From Bacteroidales bacterium (GTDB lineage: Bacteria; Bacteroidota; Bacteroidia; Bacteroidales; Paludibacteraceae), in the NCBI GenBank assembly GCA_012517575.1, contig JAAYUQ010000160.1, forward strand, positions 1 through 37,319: a stretch of 37,319 nt of DNA, read 5' to 3'. A model generated the notes under the pieces. It was not told where the DNA came from. It did not search any database and worked only from the letters and a program-made list of their open reading frames with translations. Below are positions 1 to 8,696 of this stretch, piece by piece (the first letter of the stretch is position 1; every line of letters begins with the position of its first letter). The position numbers were made by a program, and so were the translations under genes.

Positions 1-522
1 GCTGTTCCACATTTTGAAAATATGACCTCTACGATTAAGAGAGCCATTTTTTTCTCCCAAACCAAAGAATTGTTCATCTGGTCGAAGAAGTTTACAGGTT
101 TTCTGAAAATCAGCTTCTTTCACATATCCTTTATTTTGATAATCGGCTAACAGCTTTTTCTGATATTTGTCCAGAAAAGTTACCTGAAATGGATCTTTTT
201 GGATACGAATAATTAACTCGCCAGTATAAATTTCAAAATGATCTGATTGCTCCAAAATGTTTAAATTTTCATTTTTCTCAATACTGTCATTTATTACCGT
301 AAAAGAAGGATGATTCTGCTTGAAATTATTTTGCGTGTACCATAATTTTATCATTCCAGGGCTGACAATTTTTACCAGCACTTGAATGCTATCTTCACAT
401 TTAAAAATAACTTCCGAACCTCGTTTGTGATAGGTTAAAATTTTACCTAAATAAAAATTATTTGCATAAACTCCGGCAATGAAGAGCAACAATGTGAGAA
501 AAATCAGAAATATTTTTTTCAT
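1..522 (-). CDS. GH31 family alpha-glucosidase, N-terminal part (cut by window edge)
   Basis: The 174 visible codons run open to the left edge, so the catalytic barrel lies outside the window. The protein starts with a signal peptide (MKKIFLIFLTLLLFIAGVYA). Near the visible end it has FFGLGEKNGSLNRRG followed by MWN, the typical GH31 N-terminal beta-sandwich motif before the (beta/alpha)8 domain. GH31 enzymes of this type hydrolyse terminal alpha-glucosidic bonds. It is the last visible gene of the dextran locus, 20 bases after the GH66 stop codon and probably co-transcribed with it. It would release glucose from isomalto-oligosaccharides in the periplasm. There is no lipobox cysteine, so a soluble periplasmic location is inferred. 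The family is fairly certain. The exact specificity (alpha-1,6-glucosidase or alpha-xylosidase) cannot be read without the catalytic domain. Confidence 0.85.
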   Translation of the reverse strand, partial: MKKIFLIFLTLLLFIAGVYANNFYLGKILTYHKRGSEVIFKCEDSIQVLVKIVSPGMIKLWYTQNNFKQNHPSFTVINDSIEKNENLNILEQSDHFEIYTGELIIRIQKDPFQVTFLDKYQKKLLADYQNKGYVKEADFQKTCKLLRPDEQFFGLGEKNGSLNRRGHIFKMWNS

Positions 523-542
523 TTGAATTATTTTTTAAGTAC

Positions 543-2309
543 TTAATATTCAATTACCAACATATCCCAATATTGCAATTCAGGAAGCATAAAACTTACT
601 TTATTCCCGATTTGATTAAAATTTAACACGAAGGACGTGCCACCCAAAAAATCAGGTGAAGACATCCAGATTTTTTTTACTTTTTTATCGAAAGAAAACA
701 TTAATTTGGCATTTTTAACAACTACCGGTGAGATTTGAATTCCACTGTTATCTCTCCATTCAAGCGTAGTGGCATTTATAAAATTAATTAAATGAATTAC
801 TTGCATCGAATCAAATTTTTTCCCAAAGTAAGCGACATATCCTTCCTTCGCAGGCCAATTCTCAAGCGAAATCTTTCCATCAATGGAGGTTAATGTAACG
901 GTATTAAAATCTCCGCCATCACGTAATAAATTTTCATAGGCCACGAGAAAATCATAATATTTTACAAGTGCTTCTATTAGGTCATCTTTCATTTTCAGGT
1001 TGTCGTTAGGAAAATATTCTTTGCCCAGCATGTGTTCGCCCAGTTCGATATGACTTCCCCCGAAAGCAAAAATGACAGCATCTGTCAGCAATATGGAAGG
1101 GGTATTAAAATATCCTTTATTATTAGCTAAATCGTAATTCATATATGCTGCTAATACACTATTTTTTGAGTTGTTACTGTAAGTGCTATTCTGTTTAATA
1201 AGATTCGCTAAATCGCTGTATCTGTCAAAAGGTGACCATACTTCAGAATACAAAAAATTAGTATTTGCCGCGGCTATTCCTTGTTGTCCATATTGGTTAA
1301 CTGCGTTCATCACAGTAAATTTATTAGTGAAAGCATTTTTAACAGCGTTAATAAAAGGCTGAAAAGTATTGGCAAGATTCAGATAATTACCATTATAGTT
1401 AAAAGTAGTTCCTCTATCGCCCAATTGATCTATATGAAATCCATCAAAATCAAGAAATTGATAAATTCTTTGTTCTTCAGCAATAACATACTGTTCCCAT
1501 GAAGAATTGGAAGGATCCAGCAGATAAATATTGCTTAAAAATGGTGAAGAAAGTGGATGAAAATCAATATTGGTATGCGTATTATCTTTATAAACATACC
1601 ATTCTTTTTTTACCCCATCAACATCTGCATTTTCCCATGCACCATAGATTAAATTATAATACATTGCCTTCATGTTTAACTCATGAGCTTTTGTAATATA
1701 ATTTTTGACGGTATTGAGATAAATATCTCTATTAGCAATATCTTTCCACACTGCTGGTGGTGTACCATTAACCAATGGCAGCGGTTTGTGATGCTTGTTT
1801 TGCCAATCATAAAATTGTATGCCATTGATATGATATTTGTTTAAACGGGAAAGTGTATCGTTGATTGAAGTTTCATCCATTTGCGGATACTTTGACAAAA
1901 AACCATAACGAGGAAATTTTGTCCAGTTGGACGATACATCGATACCAACCGTAGCGTAAATTATTTCTTCACCATTTGATTCACTGTAAACTTCTACCAT
2001 ATAGCCTATAAAATCTCGAGTTGGAGCTGTCCATGTCCATTTGCTATTGGTGACATCTTCTTCTGAAATAACAGAATTCAAATGTTTGTATCTTACTTTT
2101 GTACCACTTGGAACTGAAGTAGTACCTAAAGAAAAAGTAATTACTTCATTTGGTTGGTAAGTAACTTTATCTGTTAATAGAGATAAATTTTGAAAAATAG
2201 GAAAAGAAGGATTTTCAGGAGCTGAAGGGATGATTTCTTCTACATTATTTGACTTGCATCCTAGAAAAGCAACAAAAATGAATAATATAAAATAATCTTT
2301 AATAGTCAT
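543..2309 (-). CDS. GH66 endodextranase, lipoprotein
   Basis: This 588-residue lipoprotein has a lipobox ending at C18 (AFLGC). A beta-sandwich region (about 40-130) is followed by a GH66 catalytic barrel (about 135-480) and a C-terminal beta domain. GH66 hallmarks are FYDWQNKHHKPL (166-177), GFHIDQLGDRG (290-300) and LYSEVW (353-358). By family analogy D294 is the nucleophile and E356 the acid/base. GH66 enzymes cut internal alpha-1,6 bonds of dextran; some instead make cyclic isomaltooligosaccharides. The CITase subgroup usually carries a CBM35 insertion inside the barrel, and the length here leaves no obvious room for one, so dextranase is preferred. It sits between the SusE-like gene and GH31 and probably acts at the cell surface: acidic residues (EE) follow the lipid cysteine at a short distance. 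A terminator-like hairpin lies just upstream. Confidence 0.92.
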   Translation of the reverse strand: MTIKDYFILFIFVAFLGCKSNNVEEIIPSAPENPSFPIFQNLSLLTDKVTYQPNEVITFSLGTTSVPSGTKVRYKHLNSVISEEDVTNSKWTWTAPTRDFIGYMVEVYSESNGEEIIYATVGIDVSSNWTKFPRYGFLSKYPQMDETSINDTLSRLNKYHINGIQFYDWQNKHHKPLPLVNGTPPAVWKDIANRDIYLNTVKNYITKAHELNMKAMYYNLIYGAWENADVDGVKKEWYVYKDNTHTNIDFHPLSSPFLSNIYLLDPSNSSWEQYVIAEEQRIYQFLDFDGFHIDQLGDRGTTFNYNGNYLNLANTFQPFINAVKNAFTNKFTVMNAVNQYGQQGIAAANTNFLYSEVWSPFDRYSDLANLIKQNSTYSNNSKNSVLAAYMNYDLANNKGYFNTPSILLTDAVIFAFGGSHIELGEHMLGKEYFPNDNLKMKDDLIEALVKYYDFLVAYENLLRDGGDFNTVTLTSIDGKISLENWPAKEGYVAYFGKKFDSMQVIHLINFINATTLEWRDNSGIQISPVVVKNAKLMFSFDKKVKKIWMSSPDFLGGTSFVLNFNQIGNKVSFMLPELQYWDMLVIEY

Positions 2310-2333
2310 TTACACAATTTTTAAAAACAAATT

Positions 2334-2375
2334 AAAAAAGTGGTTGCCACCAAAAAAAATTTAGATGACAACCAC
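2334..2375 (-). terminator. Terminator-like hairpin between SusE-like gene and GH66
   Basis: Read on the minus strand, the arm GTGGTTG (2375 side) pairs with CAACCAC (2340 side). The stem extends inward by about four more pairs including G-T wobbles, and six Ts follow immediately (complement of 2334-2339). This is the form of an intrinsic terminator, but it lies inside a same-strand operon, 25 bases before the GH66 start. It may partly terminate transcription, or protect the 3' end of the upstream susCDE message. Confidence 0.6.
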
Positions 2376-2389
2376 CAAAAAACTAAACC

Positions 2390-3835
2390 TTATCGCTTCA
2401 CAATACTAATAGTCAGCGTTTCAATATTTACCGTAATGAGATAATTTCCATCAACAGTAATGTTCCACTTATTATCATCTGGCTGACCACCCAAGTGACG
2501 GTACATGTGAGTATCGTCCACACGCATATACATATCCTGTCCCCAATCGGAATTATAATTAACTGGAAATTTAAATTCACCTACAACCATTGGACCATTG
2601 TAGGTAAAAATACAACCATCAGTTGGATCTTCTGTCATTTCTATAGCTTGTCCAATGTTCCAACCAATAGGTGTGGCGCTACCAACCATGTACAATTTTT
2701 CCTTATAAATGGAAATTGTATTGTCCAGAAGGTTAAGCGTAACAGTATAATATCCTTTCTTCTCAATCGTCCATTTGTTATCATCCGAATCGCCTCCATG
2801 ATGTAAATAAATGTGCGTATCATCCAATTTCATATACATATCCTGACCCCAATCAGAATTACGATTGACAGGAAATTTAAAATCACCTGGCAACAAAACA
2901 CCTTGATAAGTGAAAATAAATGGATTATCCTGATCTTGAGTTAATTGGATCGCATTTGTGATATCCCAACCAATTGGAGTGGCACTACCTACAATATAGA
3001 TTTCACTGTAAGGAGGTAAATTAACCTTATTGCAACTTACAGTTAAATCCAGTAAACTGACAACTATTTTATAGACACCATTTTCTGTGATGGTAAATAA
3101 ATTATCAGGTTCGTTTTCACTGGTTCGATATACAATTTGATTATCACTTTCACCTTTATTGTAAGATGGCAAAGATTGACCAAGATTGGTAATAAACTTA
3201 AATGAACCAGCTGAAAGAGCACCTTGATAAACAAAAACAGTTGGATCCGTTTGAGGGGTCATGACAAGAGCTTTGCTGTAATCCCAATCAATGGAAGTAG
3301 CATCCCCAACCAAATATAAGTTCTTGCTAACAGGTTGATAAGGAGTCACAGAAATAATAATAACAGGTGAAACTTCATTTGTAGTTGGAGTAGTATAAAT
3401 CGTTGAAGTAACTCTTGCTTCCAATTCTACTTCAATATTGGGCGTACATTTCCAATGAGAAAGTAAACTGTCATTTAATTCTGCAACATTAAAACTTTTG
3501 ACGTATACTCCTTTACCCATGTCATACTTCAAAGCTGTAGAAAAATTATTCCCTTTCAAGTCAATTTCCAATAAATAAGAAATAGAAGCTCCTGTACCAT
3601 TATTTGTTCCAGTTGTCCAGGACAGATTAAAAGCTTCGTTAGCAGCATTTTTTTGATTTAATTCTACACTTGTTTTTGAAGCCGAAACAGCCAATGGACC
3701 TGCTTTAACAATATCATCCTCAATTTTTTCTTCGCAGGAGGTTAGAGCACTGATGGTCAGTACAAGCATTGTTATGAAACTAAAACAAAAGATCAGCTTC
3801 TTTTTCAAAATTTGTACTTTATTATTTTTCTTCAT
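2390..3835 (-). CDS. SusE/SusF-like outer-membrane glycan-binding lipoprotein
   Basis: This 481-residue protein has a signal peptide with lipobox LTSC (C34), followed by an acidic stretch (EEKIEDD) typical of surface-exposed Bacteroidetes lipoproteins. Residues about 45-165 resemble the SusE N-terminal domain. Three consecutive starch-binding-type modules follow, each opening with a (L/I)Y(L/M/I)VG(D/S)AT signature: about 173-268, 279-378 and 381-480. Modules 2 and 3 are nearly identical (WGQDMYM, DDTH and DDNKW blocks) and look like a recent tandem duplication. Such proteins hold the polysaccharide at the cell surface next to SusCD. It follows SusD by 30 bases and so occupies the SusE position. 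The ligand is inferred from the neighbouring GH66 to be dextran or a related alpha-glucan. Confidence 0.88.
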   Translation of the reverse strand: MKKNNKVQILKKKLIFCFSFITMLVLTISALTSCEEKIEDDIVKAGPLAVSASKTSVELNQKNAANEAFNLSWTTGTNNGTGASISYLLEIDLKGNNFSTALKYDMGKGVYVKSFNVAELNDSLLSHWKCTPNIEVELEARVTSTIYTTPTTNEVSPVIIISVTPYQPVSKNLYLVGDATSIDWDYSKALVMTPQTDPTVFVYQGALSAGSFKFITNLGQSLPSYNKGESDNQIVYRTSENEPDNLFTITENGVYKIVVSLLDLTVSCNKVNLPPYSEIYIVGSATPIGWDITNAIQLTQDQDNPFIFTYQGVLLPGDFKFPVNRNSDWGQDMYMKLDDTHIYLHHGGDSDDNKWTIEKKGYYTVTLNLLDNTISIYKEKLYMVGSATPIGWNIGQAIEMTEDPTDGCIFTYNGPMVVGEFKFPVNYNSDWGQDMYMRVDDTHMYRHLGGQPDDNKWNITVDGNYLITVNIETLTISIVKR

Positions 3836-3865
3836 ATTATTCTAATTTTAAATTGATATTTACAA

Positions 3866-5362
3866 TTAATAACCAGGATTTTGCGACAAATTTGGATTTG
3901 CATCTCTTTCCTTTTGAGGAATTGGTAAAAGTAAAAATTTGGTACTCATATTCGTTTTACCAATAGAGTGCAAAAAGTTAATCCCATATTGTCCATTATC
4001 CACTCTAATCAAATCAAACCAGCGTTGTCCTTCAAAGGCAAGCTCCATCCTGCGTTCATGAAGAATTTTTTCACGCAAGTCATCTTTTCCTAATCCCGAC
4101 ACATCAGGTAGTCCAGCTCTGGTGCGTACTTTGTTCAACGTTGCATTATCATCGCTTGAAGGTAATTGAGCCTCAGCAGTTCTTCCTAACTCATTTAAAG
4201 CTTCAGCTTTCATCAACAAGACATCAGCATATCTCAAGACAGGAAAATTCATTGGATTATTGTCATAGGACGGTGCAATAGAACGTGGAACTAAAAACTT
4301 CCTGAGATTATATCCTGTCATAGAATAAGATTTTTTATAATCCATTCCATCAAATTTGGGACAACCTTCATAAAGAACCGTTACATCTTTACGTAAATCC
4401 CCTTGTTCATAAGCATCCATAAATTCCTGCGTAGGCTGATCCCAACCCCAACCACCTTCTACCATGTTCGAGCCACGAGGACCTGTAAAAGTGCTCAACC
4501 ACGAAGATTGATTTTCATTAGACCAGAAATCATATCCTGCTCCTCCCACATATTGTACTTCAAATAATGATTCGATACCATTTTCTTTCTGAGGATCAAA
4601 GTTGTCTGCATAATTTGCATTGAGCTTATATCCTAAATTTTTAACTGTATCACACAAATTGACTACTCTTTGCCAATTTCCTAAAGTAAGATAAACTTTT
4701 GCCAGCATACCAGCAGCTGAACCTTTTGAAGCCCTGCCTATGTCTGTACCTGTATATTGTTCCCGTTGGGGCAACAATGAAATTGCCTGCGATAAATCAG
4801 CAATAATTTGTTGATAAACTTGATCTTTTGGTATACGGGAAGGATATAAATTGTCACCCGGCTCCACAGGAACAAGTTGCAAAGGCACATCACCAAAAAA
4901 GCGAACCAAAATGAAATAATAATGAGCTCGGAGAAAATAAGCTTCACCTAAAATACGATTTTTCAAGTTTTCATCAATATTCAACGAAGGAACTTTCTGT
5001 AAAATAATATTACAACGTAAAATACCCGGCCATGGACCTCTCCATAAATCCAGCACACCTTGATTGTCAGTAGCTGTAACAAAATTTGCTTGATCTTGCG
5101 TTTCAATACCATCTGTACCACCGCCTGCTCCAACAATACTGTTGCCAGCCATAATATCGGTAGTCCACATGCGCATGTTATATAATTTGGGCCATTGCAA
5201 AGGTTGATAAGCTCCATTAATGGCACTAATGGCATCATCTTTTGTTTTGTAAAAATTAGCAGTATTAATGCTATCTTCTGGAGCTTTTGTAAGGAAATCT
5301 TCACTACAAGCACATAGGAAAGTTGCCAATAAGCTTAGAAATATATATTTATTGATCTTCAT
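3866..5362 (-). CDS. susD-like: SusD/RagB family nutrient-binding lipoprotein (dextran locus)
   Basis: This 498-residue lipoprotein has a lipobox LCAC (C19). The mature N-terminus (SEDFLTKAPEDS) and the helical TPR-like core match SusD family members. The C-terminal part carries the typical motif with RTRAGLPD, LHERRMELAFEGQRWFDLIR and a final LSQNPGY. SusD forms the lid on the SusC barrel and captures oligosaccharides for import. It lies 22 bases downstream of the SusC gene, in the usual SusC-SusD pair. Specificity for alpha-1,6-glucan is inferred from the enzymes that follow. Confidence 0.96.
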   Translation of the reverse strand: MKINKYIFLSLLATFLCACSEDFLTKAPEDSINTANFYKTKDDAISAINGAYQPLQWPKLYNMRMWTTDIMAGNSIVGAGGGTDGIETQDQANFVTATDNQGVLDLWRGPWPGILRCNIILQKVPSLNIDENLKNRILGEAYFLRAHYYFILVRFFGDVPLQLVPVEPGDNLYPSRIPKDQVYQQIIADLSQAISLLPQREQYTGTDIGRASKGSAAGMLAKVYLTLGNWQRVVNLCDTVKNLGYKLNANYADNFDPQKENGIESLFEVQYVGGAGYDFWSNENQSSWLSTFTGPRGSNMVEGGWGWDQPTQEFMDAYEQGDLRKDVTVLYEGCPKFDGMDYKKSYSMTGYNLRKFLVPRSIAPSYDNNPMNFPVLRYADVLLMKAEALNELGRTAEAQLPSSDDNATLNKVRTRAGLPDVSGLGKDDLREKILHERRMELAFEGQRWFDLIRVDNGQYGINFLHSIGKTNMSTKFLLLPIPQKERDANPNLSQNPGY

Positions 5363-5384
5363 ATTTTTTATCTTTAAAAGTTAA

Positions 5385-8300
5385 TTAAAATCCAAGATTA
5401 ATCCCAACACTAAAAGTTCGAGTTACTGGGTAAACATTGTTGTCAATTCCACTTACTCCTACTTCAGGGTCAAAACCTGTATAATTGGTAAAAGTGTAAA
5501 TATTATTACCTGAAACATAAAGTCGAGCAGAAGAAAGAATGTTCTTTTTCAACCACTTAGTTGGAAAAGTATAACCCAATGTTATATTTTTAATTCGCAA
5601 ATAAGAACCATTTTCTACGAAACGATCGGAAGGACGTGTATTTTTATTTGGATCATTAAATACAGCTCTTGGAACCGTATAGCTTGTCCCTTCACCAGTC
5701 CATCTTTCCAACGTCGCAGTAGTTTGATTTTGTGCCACTGCCATTGCCTCACTCCAGAAGCGATTAGCATTAATAATGTCATTCCCAGCTACACCTTGTA
5801 AAAAGATACTTAAATCGAAATTTTTATATGAGAAGTAATTATTCATCGCAAAAATAAATTTTGGATTTGGATTTCCAAGATAAGTACGATCCAGGTCGTT
5901 GATGACCCCATCATTGTTCAAATCTTTGAAACGAATATCGCCAGCCGAAGTGCGATTGTATGGGTCATCTCCTGGCACCTGTAAGGCATGTTGATTTACT
6001 TCTTCTTGCGTCTGAAAAATTCCATCTGTTACAAATCCATAAAAGGCATTAATAGGCCAACCATTTTTTATCAAAGCCAAATTCTGGTTAAGACCAATGC
6101 TCCCTGATGACATCGGAACTGTATCGTTAATATTGACCACTTTATTGAGATTGTAAGAAAAATTCAGAGAAGTATTCCATACAAAAGCCCCTACAAAGTT
6201 TTTAGTATCAATAGAAAATTCTATTCCTTTATTTTCCATTTTGCCAGCATTAATGGAAGGTACATCAATGTCAGAATAACCAGTTGTAACTGGCACATTC
6301 ATCGGTACTAACATTTTATCTGTTGCTTTGTAATATCCATCAAGAGAAAAAGTAATTCGCTGATTGACAATAGAAGCATCAATACCCACATTGGTTTGTT
6401 TTTGCTGTTCCCATTGAACATTTGGATTTGGCATCATATTAGGGACTACAGCCGAAACCAATGTATTGTTGAAATTATAAGCAATTGTATTTAAAGCAGA
6501 AGCAAATGAATAATTCCCAATTTCTTGATTACCTGTAACTCCGTAACCTACACGAATTTTCAGATCATTAATGAAAGTAAGGTTTTTCATGAAATCTTCC
6601 TGTGAAATTCTCCATGCCAATGAAGCAGAAGGAAAAAGTCCATATTTATTTCCTTCTCCAAAACGAGAAGAACCATCCCTTCTTAACGTTGTAGTTACTA
6701 AATACTTGTCAGCATAACTGTAATTAACTCGTCCCATCAAAGAAAATAATGACCAGCTTGAAGTATTTCCTCCATTGACTGGGTTGTCCAGTCCATTATC
6801 CATTTGTTGCGTCAAATCGATAGGAAAATTTTTCTTTGAAGCATACAAATAATTATATCTATTTTCTTGGGCACTGGTTCCTATCATAACGCCTACTCGA
6901 TGGTTTATATTGAAAATAGCTTCGTATGTTAAAGTGTTGTCCCACAGCCAAGTAATGTTTTTATTATATTGCTGGAACAAATAAGAGGAATTGTTTATAC
7001 TTGTATCCCATTTGTATTTAGGAGCCCAAGTCCGAGAATCCCATAGATTTGCTTGCAATCCATAAGTAGATTTGAATTTTAATCCTTTGTAGAATTGAAT
7101 TTCTCCATAAATAGATCCAATCAAATTATAACCGTTGGTCATTTTATCAACTGTTTTGGCTAGTCCTATTGGGTTTACAATGTCACCATCATACATAGGT
7201 TGAGCAATAGGTCCGGAATAATTACCATCTTCACGATAAATCGGCTGTGTGGGTAAAGCTAACATGGTATTTTTTATATTGTAATCACCACTTGGTTTTT
7301 CATCATGATTTAAGGTAAGCGAATTTCCCAATTTTAACCAAGAATTTACTTTACTATCAGCATTTACCTGTAAAGTTACTCGTTTATACCCAGTGTTAAT
7401 AACTATTCCATCTTGATTCAAAAAATTACCTGAAATGTAATAATTTGTTTTTTCAGAATTGCCTGCGTACGATAATGACAAATTATGCATAGGCGCACTC
7501 CGGAAAAGTGCATCAAGCCAATCTGTTCCTTTGCCTAAACTTTCGGGATCAGCATAAACAGGATTTTGAGGGAGACCGGCATTTGCCATCATTTCATTGT
7601 GCAATTGAGCAAATTGAGAAGCATTGAGCATATCCACCATGTTGGTAGCTTGTTGAACTGCATAAGAATAATTCAAATTAATCAATGATTTGTCTTTCAG
7701 ATTACTTCCTCGCTTGGTAGTAATAATTACCACACCATTTGCTCCTCTTGAACCATAAATAGCAGTTGCAGAAGCATCTTTTAAAACTTGTAAAGATTCA
7801 ATGTCCTGTGTATTTAAATTATTCAATCCACCTGAAATTGGAATACCATCAACAACAATCAAAGGGTCACTGTTATTAATGGTTCCCGTACCTCTAATAC
7901 GGAAAGTAGCATCCGTTCCTGGTACACCTGAAGAGATTACCTGAACGCCAGGAGCACGACCTTGCATAGCATCACTGATACTTGGAACAGGTAAGGAAGT
8001 AAGCTCTGCATTGTTAATGACTGCAACTGAACCTGTTAAATCTTTCTTTCGTTGCGTCCCATAACCCACAACCACAATCTCTTCCAACTGCTGGTTGCTT
8101 TCTTCTAAAACAATGTGTAAAGGGCTGGTACTAGCAACAACTTCAGCAGGTTTATATCCTACATAAGAAATTTGCAATACAGGTTGTTCTATCGAAGTCT
8201 GAATTTGGAAATTTCCATCTGCATCTGTTATGGTTCCAACAGTTGAACCTTTTATTAATACACTGACTCCAATGAGTGGGTCTCCTTTTAGATCTACCAC

Positions 8301-8417
8301 TTTACCACTGATAGTTTTTTGCAATAGTTGTGCTTCACTGTTAGGTGGAAAAACACAGAAGATCATACTACAAATGAGTAGTGCTTTGAAAAAAATTTTT
8401 GGCAATTTTAATTTCAT
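5385..8417 (-). CDS. susC-like: SusC/RagA family TonB-dependent transporter (dextran locus)
   Basis: This 1010-residue outer-membrane transporter has a signal peptide ending near SEAQ (residue 30), a carboxypeptidase-regulatory-like beta domain (about 35-107), a TonB-box-like EEIVVVGYG (112-120), a plug domain (about 125-235, with VDGIPI and the DASATAIYGSRGANGVVIITTK block) and a 22-strand barrel ending in GINLGF. There is no STN domain, so TonB coupling is direct and no anti-sigma/ECF signalling is expected. It is the first gene of the susCDE-GH66-GH31 operon. A promoter candidate lies about 125 bases upstream, and the SusR-like regulator gene lies beyond that on the same strand. It should import oligosaccharides released by the surface dextranase. 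Confidence 0.96.
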   Translation of the reverse strand: MKLKLPKIFFKALLICSMIFCVFPPNSEAQLLQKTISGKVVDLKGDPLIGVSVLIKGSTVGTITDADGNFQIQTSIEQPVLQISYVGYKPAEVVASTSPLHIVLEESNQQLEEIVVVGYGTQRKKDLTGSVAVINNAELTSLPVPSISDAMQGRAPGVQVISSGVPGTDATFRIRGTGTINNSDPLIVVDGIPISGGLNNLNTQDIESLQVLKDASATAIYGSRGANGVVIITTKRGSNLKDKSLINLNYSYAVQQATNMVDMLNASQFAQLHNEMMANAGLPQNPVYADPESLGKGTDWLDALFRSAPMHNLSLSYAGNSEKTNYYISGNFLNQDGIVINTGYKRVTLQVNADSKVNSWLKLGNSLTLNHDEKPSGDYNIKNTMLALPTQPIYREDGNYSGPIAQPMYDGDIVNPIGLAKTVDKMTNGYNLIGSIYGEIQFYKGLKFKSTYGLQANLWDSRTWAPKYKWDTSINNSSYLFQQYNKNITWLWDNTLTYEAIFNINHRVGVMIGTSAQENRYNYLYASKKNFPIDLTQQMDNGLDNPVNGGNTSSWSLFSLMGRVNYSYADKYLVTTTLRRDGSSRFGEGNKYGLFPSASLAWRISQEDFMKNLTFINDLKIRVGYGVTGNQEIGNYSFASALNTIAYNFNNTLVSAVVPNMMPNPNVQWEQQKQTNVGIDASIVNQRITFSLDGYYKATDKMLVPMNVPVTTGYSDIDVPSINAGKMENKGIEFSIDTKNFVGAFVWNTSLNFSYNLNKVVNINDTVPMSSGSIGLNQNLALIKNGWPINAFYGFVTDGIFQTQEEVNQHALQVPGDDPYNRTSAGDIRFKDLNNDGVINDLDRTYLGNPNPKFIFAMNNYFSYKNFDLSIFLQGVAGNDIINANRFWSEAMAVAQNQTTATLERWTGEGTSYTVPRAVFNDPNKNTRPSDRFVENGSYLRIKNITLGYTFPTKWLKKNILSSARLYVSGNNIYTFTNYTGFDPEVGVSGIDNNVYPVTRTFSVGINLGF

Positions 8418-8541
8418 TTTCTTGCATTTTTAAGGTTAATAATTAAGATATTTGATTGAGAATTTTTATTATTCCACAAATCAAAAATAAAGTGAAATTT
8501 GATAAATATAAATTTGTAACTGATTAATGTAGTAATATTAA

Positions 8542-8574
8542 CAAATATATTTAGTCAACATATTTATAATCAAC
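8542..8574 (-). promoter_or_regulatory. Candidate Bacteroidetes promoter for the susC operon (region 1)
   Basis: On the minus strand TATATTTG (8549-8542) matches the -7 consensus TAnnTTTG. GTTG (8574-8571), 21 bases upstream, resembles the -33 TTTG element. Transcription would start near 8535 and leave a leader of about 118 bases before the SusC start codon. This is a sequence match only. Confidence 0.5.
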
Positions 8575-8584
8575 CATATGGACT

Positions 8585-8618
8585 ACAAGCTCAATTAAAT
8601 AATTGTAGCTAAGTTGTA
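8585..8618. promoter_or_regulatory. Imperfect inverted repeat upstream of the susC promoter; possible activator site
   Basis: The arms AGCTCAATT (8588-8596) and AATTGTAGCT (8601-8610) are inverted with one inserted base. The symmetry continues outward loosely (ACAA at 8585, TTGT at 8614-8617). The repeat sits about 14 bases upstream of the candidate -33 element, where an activator such as the neighbouring SusR-like protein would be expected to bind. That role is inferred from position only. Confidence 0.35.
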
Positions 8619-8696
8619 ATTATTCTCTATGAAAAGGAAAGACTAAAATTCAAAGGGGTAGGAATAAAATTTAGTAGATAACTGTAATTTCCAAAT

